Under the pieces are notes generated by a model. It worked only from the letters and a program-made list of their open reading frames with translations, ran no database searches and was not told the origin of the DNA. From assembly GCA_034211175.1 (NCBI GenBank), contig JAXHUH010000114.1, forward strand, positions 1-7,044: a stretch of DNA of 7,044 nt, given 5' to 3'. The DNA is from JAXHUH01 sp034211175 (GTDB lineage Bacteria > Actinomycetota > Acidimicrobiia > Acidimicrobiales > CAIXPF01). Positions 1 to 4,316 of this stretch are shown piece after piece. How positions within the stretch are numbered: position 1 is the stretch's first letter; every line of letters starts with the position of its first letter. Both the position numbers and the translations under genes were made by a program.

Positions 1-609
1 TTCGAGGGCATCCAGGTCGGCGACGGCGACGTCGACGCCGAGGACGCCGTGATCGGCGACGGCAACACGGTCATCGAGGACTCCGAGGTCGGGGCGTTCG
101 CCACCGGCGGCGGCGATGCCACCAACGTCGAGGCCGACAACGCCAACCTGGGCGACGGCACGCTGAACGACATCGACAACGACGGTGACGGCCAGGTCGT
201 GGTCGGCGACGGCAACGAGACCACCGGCGACGTGTCCTTCGACATCGACGGGGTCGAGGGCAACGCCAACATCGCCCTCGGCGACGGCAACCAGCAGGCC
301 GCCAACCAGGCCAACACCGACGTCCTCGACAACTCGGTCACCGACAACTCGGTCAACACCGAGGTCATCGACGCCTCGGACAACTCGGACAACTCCGACA
401 ACTCCGACAACTCGCAGACCGCGATCGCGCAGTCGACCGAGGACAACTCGGACAACTCGCTGACCACCTTCGAGGTCGACGCGGACGTCGAGGTCGAGGA
501 CAGCTTCAACGCCGACCTCGAGTCGAACTTCGAGTCCGAGGTCACCGAGATCGACAGCGACGTCGAGCTCGACAAGAGCGACGACAACGATCTCGAGGTG
601 CTCGACTGA
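1..609 (+). CDS. Acidic Gly/Asp/Asn/Ser repeat protein, IniB-like, 5'-truncated
   Basis: The reading frame is open from base 1 and ends at TGA 607-609, so 202 C-terminal residues are visible and the true start lies outside the window. GTG at 49 is only an internal in-frame codon. Composition is extreme: about 57 Asp+Glu, a single Lys, and no Arg, His, Cys, Trp, Tyr or Pro. Three zones follow one another: irregularly spaced GDG(N/T/D) units (residues ~7-97) with a DxDxDG stretch at ~57-62; a DNS-rich zone (~110-153); and an acidic D/E/V tail (~155-202). No membrane segment is visible. Its place just before an IniA-like and an IniC-like gene suggests the IniB role. IniB proteins are low-complexity Gly/Asn-rich proteins of uncertain biochemical function, and their conserved N-terminal domain would lie upstream of this window. 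The IniB assignment therefore rests on synteny and composition. A perfect hairpin 24 nt after the stop suggests the transcript can end here. Alternatives: a Ca2+-binding solenoid or a disordered surface protein. Confidence 0.8.
   Translation, partial: FEGIQVGDGDVDAEDAVIGDGNTVIEDSEVGAFATGGGDATNVEADNANLGDGTLNDIDNDGDGQVVVGDGNETTGDVSFDIDGVEGNANIALGDGNQQAANQANTDVLDNSVTDNSVNTEVIDASDNSDNSDNSDNSQTAIAQSTEDNSDNSLTTFEVDADVEVEDSFNADLESNFESEVTEIDSDVELDKSDDNDLEVLD
19..291 (+). repeat. Dispersed GDG(N/T/D)-coding repeat units
   Basis: Five copies of a ggcgacggc-based unit coding for Gly-Asp-Gly followed by Asn, Thr or Asp begin at 19, 55, 151, 205 and 280. They are preceded by hydrophobic residues (QV, VI, NL, VV, AL). 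Spacings are 36, 96, 54 and 75 bp, all multiples of three but not regular, so this is protein-level repetition rather than a clean DNA tandem array. The hydrophobic-GDGN pattern resembles turn motifs of beta-solenoid repeats; that structural reading is inference. Confidence 0.7.
379..414 (+). repeat. 9-bp tandem repeat (x4) encoding Asp-Asn-Ser
   Basis: Four consecutive copies of gacaactc(g/c) encode (DNS)4 in frame. Two more tandem copies lie at 442-459, and a related 15-bp pair (gacaactcggtcacc, then the same with aac) at 328-357 encodes DNSVTDNSVN. Every unit is a multiple of 3 bp, so gain or loss of units would keep the frame. Confidence 0.85.
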
Positions 610-633
610 GCCTCCGGGACGGGTCGGATCGAT

Positions 634-668
634 GAGAGGCCCGGGACCACCACGGTCCCGGGCCTCTC
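634..668 (+). terminator. Perfect 15-bp hairpin after the iniB-like gene
   Basis: Bases 634-648 (gagaggcccgggacc) are the exact reverse complement of 654-668, with a 5-nt loop (accac). The stem begins 24 nt after the TGA of the acidic-repeat gene. No T-run follows, which is common for terminators of GC-rich actinobacteria. It may stop all transcripts or only a fraction, lowering expression of the GTPase genes relative to the repeat protein. It could also act as an mRNA-stabilising 3' end. Confidence 0.8.
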
Positions 669-694
669 GACGTCCCCGACCCGAACGGCACGCC

Positions 695-723
695 ACCGGT
701 TCACGGACCGGGGGCGAACCGGT
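695..723. repeat. Inverted repeat, 8-bp arms with 13-nt spacer
   Basis: accggttc at 695-702 is matched exactly by gaaccggt at 716-723. The roughly 21-bp centre-to-centre distance (two helical turns) would suit a dimeric DNA-binding protein as well as an RNA hairpin. No function can be assigned from sequence alone. Confidence 0.5.
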
Positions 724-755
724 CGGCGGCGACGAGCCGTACCAGCCGACCGCCG

Positions 756-783
756 GTGCGTTCGTCCCCCCGGGACGACGCAC
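756..783. repeat. 12-bp hairpin with one bulged base
   Basis: gtgcgt (756-761) pairs with acgcac (778-783) and cgtccc (763-768) pairs with gggacg (772-777), leaving one bulged T at 762 and a ccc loop. It lies midway in the region between the iniB-like gene and iniA. It could be a secondary terminator, an attenuator or an mRNA-stability element; no T-run follows it. Confidence 0.55.
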
Positions 784-793
784 GACCGAACCC

Positions 794-807
794 CGCCGGC
801 GCCGGCG
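794..807. repeat. 14-bp perfect palindrome
   Basis: cgccggcgccggcg equals its own reverse complement. In such GC-rich DNA a GCCGGC-type palindrome may arise by chance. It is listed because it adds to the run of inverted repeats in this short intergenic region; a cccggg/cccggg pair with a 6-nt loop follows at 818-835. Confidence 0.4.
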
Positions 808-859
808 ACGAACACCACCCGGGCTCGCTCCCGGGGCCGGCCACCGGGACAGGAGGGGC

Positions 860-865
860 TAGGTT
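860..865 (+). promoter_or_regulatory. Possible -10 element (TAGGTT) for the GTPase pair
   Basis: TAGGTT fits the actinobacterial TANNNT -10 pattern and would place transcription start near 872, about 24 nt before the ATG at 896. I see no convincing -35 hexamer upstream. The purine run aggagggg at 851-858 is too far from either candidate start to serve as a ribosome-binding site. This supports separate transcription of the two GTPase genes but is weak evidence by itself. Confidence 0.3.
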
Positions 866-882
866 GGACAACCTGACGTCAG
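861..882. promoter_or_regulatory. Two abutting palindromes before iniA, operator candidate
   Basis: aggttg-ga-caacct (861-874) is a 6-bp inverted repeat with a 2-nt centre. It runs directly into ctgacgtcag (873-882), a perfect 10-bp palindrome with a TGACGTCA core. They share two bases and end 13 nt before the ATG at 896. They overlap the possible -10 and the expected transcription start, a classic position for a repressor site. Binding by any protein is inferred. Confidence 0.4.
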
Positions 883-895
883 CGTGCGTGGGACC

Positions 896-2761
896 ATGAA
901 TCAACGAGCACAGCCAAGACCGCGGTCGAAGACGATCGACAACCTGTTGGGCGCCGTCGACAGCGCAGCGAAGCTCGCCGACGATCTCGATCGTGACGAC
1001 CTGCGCCAACGCATCAGGACGGCCCGCGAGCGCCTCGAGAGCGCGACGTTCCACGTGCTCGTCGTCGGTGAGTTCAAGCAGGGCAAGAGCTCGCTGATCA
1101 ACGCGCTGCTCCGCCACCAGGTCTGCCCGGTCGACGACGACGTCGCCACCGCGCGTCCCATCGCCATCTCCTACGCCGACTCCCCGTGGGCGCAGGTCCA
1201 GTTCAAGGCGGCCGAGGGCGAGGCGGCGCCGCCGCCCCAACCGGTGCCCGTCGAGTCGATCCGCAACTACGCCACGGAGTTCGCCGCCAACCCGGACCCC
1301 CGCGAGGTCGAGGGCGTCGAGGTCGGCGTGCCCAGCCCGATCCTCAACAACGGGATCGTGCTCGTCGACACCCCCGGCGTCGGCGGCCTCGGCTCGGCCC
1401 ACTCCACCGTCACCGTCGGTGCGCTGCCGATGGCCAACGCCGTCGTGTTCGTGTCCGACGCGTCCCAGGAGTTCACCCAGCCCGAGCTGGACTTCATGCG
1501 GACCGCCCTGGCGATGTGCCCGAACCTGGTGTGCGTCATCACCAAGACCGACTTCTACCCGGCGTGGCGCAAGATCGTCGACCTCGACCGCCAGCACCTC
1601 GCCCGCAACCGCATCTCGGCCGAGATCATCCCGACCTCGGCGAGCCTGCGCCAGCACGCGGTCGCCCGCCAGGACAAGGACCTGAACAACGAGTCGGGCT
1701 ACCCCGATCTCATCAAGTACCTGCGCCAGGACATCGCCACCAACGCCGAGCAGCTCCTCGCCCGGCAGTCGGCGGCCGAGATCCTCGAGATCCTCGACCA
1801 GCTCGAGAAGACCTACTCGGCGGAGATCGCCGTCCTCGACGACCCGGACCGGGCCCAGGACGTGGTCGATCAGCTCAAGCGGGCGCGCGAGAACTCCGAG
1901 CGCCTGCGCGGCCAGGCGTCACGCTGGCAGCAGACCCTCAGCGACGGCCACGCCGAGCTGGTCAGCGACGTCGCCCACGACCTGCGCGGCCGCATGCGGG
2001 AGATGGTTCGCCAGTCCGAGGAGGCCATCGACAACTCGGACCCGGCCGACACGTGGCCGGAGTTCGAGCCGTGGCTGTACAACCGCACCGCCACCGAGGT
2101 CGTCCACAACTACACGTTCCTCCACCACCGCTCGGTGGAGCTGTCCCGCCTGGTCGGCGAGCACTTCCTGGTCGACCACGAGGAGATCGCGGGCCAGCTC
2201 GAGATCTCGAACCCCTACGACCTCACCCAGGGCGCCGGCGTCGAGGTCAGCCTCGAGATCAAGCCGATGACCGCGGGCTCCCAGGCGCTCTCGGCCATGC
2301 GCGGCGGCTACGGCGGCTTCCTCATGTTCAGCCTCATGGGCGGCCTCCTCGGCATCCCCGGGCTCCAGCCCGTCGCCCTCGCGGTCGGCGTCGTGATGGG
2401 CCGCCGCCAGCTGCGCGAGGAGAAGCAGCGCCAGCTCAACCAGCGCCGCATGCAGGCCAAGCAGGCTGTCCGCCGCTACACCGACGACGTGCAGTTCAGC
2501 GTCACCAAGGACTGCCAGGACAACCTGCGCCGCATCCGCAACCAGCTGCGCGACTTCTACACGTCGCGGGCCGAGGACCTGAACAAGTCGACGACCGAGT
2601 CGCTCAACGCCGCCGAGCAGGCGGTGAAGCGGGACAACGCCGGTCGCCAGCAGCGCAAGAAGGAACTGGTCGCCCACCGCCAGCGCATCCAGCAACTCCG
2701 CGCGAAGATCACCGAGGCGATGGGCCAGCCGGCGCCCGCCGGCACGCCGACCGGGGCATGA
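896..2761 (+). CDS. iniA: Dynamin-like GTPase, IniA-like
   Basis: This 621-residue protein is a bacterial dynamin-like GTPase expected to hydrolyse GTP and remodel the inner face of the cytoplasmic membrane. Motifs in order: G1 GEFKQGKSS at 58-66 (Lys64, Ser65); probable G2 Thr85 in DVATARP; G3 DTPG at 158-161 within DTPGVGGLG; G4 TKTD at 216-219. An alpha-helical stalk follows. A Gly-rich hydrophobic stretch at ~468-502 is the likely membrane-inserting paddle, and a charged, predicted coiled coil covers ~503-610. The order, length (mycobacterial IniA is about 640 aa) and stretches such as VSDASQEFT and MRGGYGG match my recollection of IniA. I chose ATG 896 over GTG 884 because a weak tggga lies just upstream of the ATG; GTG 884 would add only MRGT. 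It is probably cotranscribed with the next GTPase 7 nt downstream. Family assignment is firm; orthology to iniA is likely. A role in envelope-stress or drug tolerance is carried over from mycobacteria. Confidence 0.93.
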   Translation: MNQRAQPRPRSKTIDNLLGAVDSAAKLADDLDRDDLRQRIRTARERLESATFHVLVVGEFKQGKSSLINALLRHQVCPVDDDVATARPIAISYADSPWAQVQFKAAEGEAAPPPQPVPVESIRNYATEFAANPDPREVEGVEVGVPSPILNNGIVLVDTPGVGGLGSAHSTVTVGALPMANAVVFVSDASQEFTQPELDFMRTALAMCPNLVCVITKTDFYPAWRKIVDLDRQHLARNRISAEIIPTSASLRQHAVARQDKDLNNESGYPDLIKYLRQDIATNAEQLLARQSAAEILEILDQLEKTYSAEIAVLDDPDRAQDVVDQLKRARENSERLRGQASRWQQTLSDGHAELVSDVAHDLRGRMREMVRQSEEAIDNSDPADTWPEFEPWLYNRTATEVVHNYTFLHHRSVELSRLVGEHFLVDHEEIAGQLEISNPYDLTQGAGVEVSLEIKPMTAGSQALSAMRGGYGGFLMFSLMGGLLGIPGLQPVALAVGVVMGRRQLREEKQRQLNQRRMQAKQAVRRYTDDVQFSVTKDCQDNLRRIRNQLRDFYTSRAEDLNKSTTESLNAAEQAVKRDNAGRQQRKKELVAHRQRIQQLRAKITEAMGQPAPAGTPTGA

Positions 2762-2772
2762 ACATCACGTGA
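2758..2772 (+). other. Four-codon mini-ORF linking iniA stop to iniC start
   Basis: ATG-AAC-ATC-ACG-TGA begins inside an ATGA overlap with the iniA stop (TGA 2759-2761). It ends inside a GTGA overlap with the iniC start (GTG 2769-2771). A terminating ribosome could re-initiate at the ATG, translate four codons and re-initiate at the GTG. No strong Shine-Dalgarno precedes the GTG (only gggg at 2753-2756), which fits coupled translation. It may simply be chance in a 7-nt gap. Confidence 0.35.
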
Positions 2773-4265
2773 GCGCCAACCAGATCCACTCGCCGCTGCT
2801 CGCCGACGTGGTCGGCGTGCTCGACCGCACGATCGCCCTCTACGACGGCCGCTCGTCGGTGGAGCACCTCCGACAGGTGCGCAGCCGGATCGACGAGCCG
2901 CTGCGGGTGGCGATCGCCGGCAAGGTGAAGGCCGGCAAGTCGACGCTGCTCAACGCGCTCGTCGGCGAGGAGCTGGCCCCGACCGACGAGGGTGAGTGCA
3001 CCCGCATCGTCACCTGGTACCGCAACGGCATCACGTACCGGGTCACCCTCGTGCCGTGGTCGGGCGCACCCCAGCAGGTGCCGTTCACCCGCGATCAGGG
3101 CGCCATCGAGGTCCAGCTCGGCAACTTCCGGCCCGACGACGTGGCCAACCTCACGGTCGACTGGCCGACGGCGTCGCTGGCCCGGATCACGCTCGTCGAC
3201 ACCCCGGGCATCGCCTCGCTGTCGACCGACGTGTCGGCGCGGACGCACGCGTTCCTCACCCCGGACAACGACGAGCCGGCACCGGCCGACGCGGTGCTGT
3301 ACCTGATGCGGCACCTGCACTCGACCGACATCAACTTCCTCGAGGCGTTCCACGAGGAGGAGTTCGCGCAGCCGAGCCCGGTCAACGCCATCGCCGTGCT
3401 GTCGCGGGCCGACGAGATCGGCGTCGGCCGCATCGACTCGATGACCTCGGCCGACCGCATCGCCCGCCGCTACCGCGACGACCCGAAGGTCCGGCGCCTC
3501 GTCCAGACGGTGACCCCGGTTGCCGGCCTGCTCGCCCAGTCCGGATCGACGCTGCGCGAGTCCGACTTCCGGGCCCTCGCCGTGCTCGCCGAGGCCGACC
3601 GCAACGACGTCGACCTCCTCTTCCTCTCGGCCGACCGCTTCGGTCACGGCTCCACCGCGGTGCCCCTGGACACCGAGGTGCGCCAGGAGCTGCTGAGCCG
3701 CCTCGGGCTGTTCGGGGTACGGCTGTCCACGGCGTTCATCCGAGCCGGTCGGGCCACCAACGCCACCCAGCTCGCCCGCCTCCTCGTCGAGCGCAGCGGC
3801 CTCAACGAGCTCCGCAAGGTCCTGCTGTCGCAGTTCGCGGCCCGGGCCGACGTCCTCAAGGCCCGCTCGGCGCTGCTCGCGCTGGACCGCGTCCTCCAGA
3901 CCGACCCGGTGCCCGAGGCGAAGGCGCTGGCCGCCGAGGTCGAACGGGTCCACGCCGGCGCCCACGACTTCGCCGAGCTCCGCCTGCTCAACGCCCTGCG
4001 CATCGGGCACATCAACATGCGCGAGGAGGAGACCCGCCAGATGGAGCGGCTCCTCGGCGCCGAGGGAACCACCCCGACCGAGCGGCTCGGGCTCGACGAG
4101 AACGCCAGCGAGGCCGAGATCCGCGAGGCGCTGGCCCAGATGATCGGGCGCTGGCAGCGTCGGGCCGAGAACCCCATCTCGACCCGGCCCGTCGCCGAGG
4201 CCAGCCGGGTCCTGGTCCGCACCTGCGAGGGCCTCTACGCCACCCTCGCCGCCCGCGCCGGCTGA
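2769..4265 (+). CDS. iniC: Dynamin-like GTPase, IniC-like
   Basis: This 498-residue protein is the second GTPase of the pair. G1 is GKVKAGKST at 51-59 (Lys57, Ser58), the probable G2 Thr is 78 in ECTRIVTWY, G3 is DTPG at 144-147, and G4 is SRAD at 212-215 in the phrase SRADEIG. G4 departs from the usual (N/T)KxD, but as I recall IniC itself has SRADEIG. The C-terminal half (~300-498) is mostly predicted helix. Unlike its partner it has no long hydrophobic paddle, so it may reach the membrane through the IniA-like protein or act as a regulatory subunit. Length and wording (APTD...TRIVTW, LRxALxxLxxAER-type region) agree with mycobacterial IniC of about 493 aa. The GTG start is fixed by a 7-nt gap after the upstream stop and by lack of a better in-frame start before the GTPase domain. 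It ends before a convergent hairpin. Heteromer formation with IniA is inference. Confidence 0.92.
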   Translation: MSANQIHSPLLADVVGVLDRTIALYDGRSSVEHLRQVRSRIDEPLRVAIAGKVKAGKSTLLNALVGEELAPTDEGECTRIVTWYRNGITYRVTLVPWSGAPQQVPFTRDQGAIEVQLGNFRPDDVANLTVDWPTASLARITLVDTPGIASLSTDVSARTHAFLTPDNDEPAPADAVLYLMRHLHSTDINFLEAFHEEEFAQPSPVNAIAVLSRADEIGVGRIDSMTSADRIARRYRDDPKVRRLVQTVTPVAGLLAQSGSTLRESDFRALAVLAEADRNDVDLLFLSADRFGHGSTAVPLDTEVRQELLSRLGLFGVRLSTAFIRAGRATNATQLARLLVERSGLNELRKVLLSQFAARADVLKARSALLALDRVLQTDPVPEAKALAAEVERVHAGAHDFAELRLLNALRIGHINMREEETRQMERLLGAEGTTPTERLGLDENASEAEIREALAQMIGRWQRRAENPISTRPVAEASRVLVRTCEGLYATLAARAG

Positions 4266-4279
4266 GCCCGACCCAGACG

Positions 4280-4298
4280 CGGCCGGTCGCACCGGCCG
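4280..4298. terminator. Hairpin between convergent genes, likely bidirectional terminator
   Basis: cggccggt (4280-4287) and accggccg (4291-4298) are perfect reverse complements around a cgc loop. The hairpin sits in the 51-base gap between the iniC-like stop and the stop of the regulator on the other strand, so it could end both transcripts. There is no T-run on either side. Confidence 0.65.
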
Positions 4299-4316
4299 GG
4301 AGGTGACCGTGCGGCC

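Noticed and set aside
379..459. DNS tandem repeats as a CRISPR-like or intergenic repeat array
   Set aside because: Units are 9 bp with no spacers, lie in an open reading frame and translate to a regular peptide.
632..862. 76-codon plus-strand frame between the iniB-like gene and iniA
   Set aside because: It starts inside the perfect terminator hairpin, is almost all Arg/Pro/Gly, lacks a ribosome-binding site and resembles no protein family I know.
701..1657. Minus-strand frame across the intergenic region and the iniA 5' end
   Set aside because: It runs opposite the conserved GTPase domain and has the usual composition of an antisense shadow frame.
1186..2772. Plus-strand frame overlapping most of iniA and ending in the mini-ORF
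   Set aside because: It is an Arg/Pro/Gly-rich shifted frame of the IniA-like gene. Only its last four codons, after the ATG at 2758, are of possible interest.
896..4265. Possibility that the two GTPases form an anti-phage defence pair
   Set aside because: Bacterial dynamins can affect phage tolerance, but there are no defence-type neighbours (nuclease, reverse transcriptase, toxin) and the specific match to IniA/IniC plus the LAL regulator favours an envelope-stress module.
2709..4292. Long minus-strand frame opposite the IniC-like gene
   Set aside because: It covers a gene with intact GTPase motifs, and its translation is low-complexity Gly/Arg/Val/Asp without a recognisable domain. Such antisense frames are routine in very GC-rich DNA.
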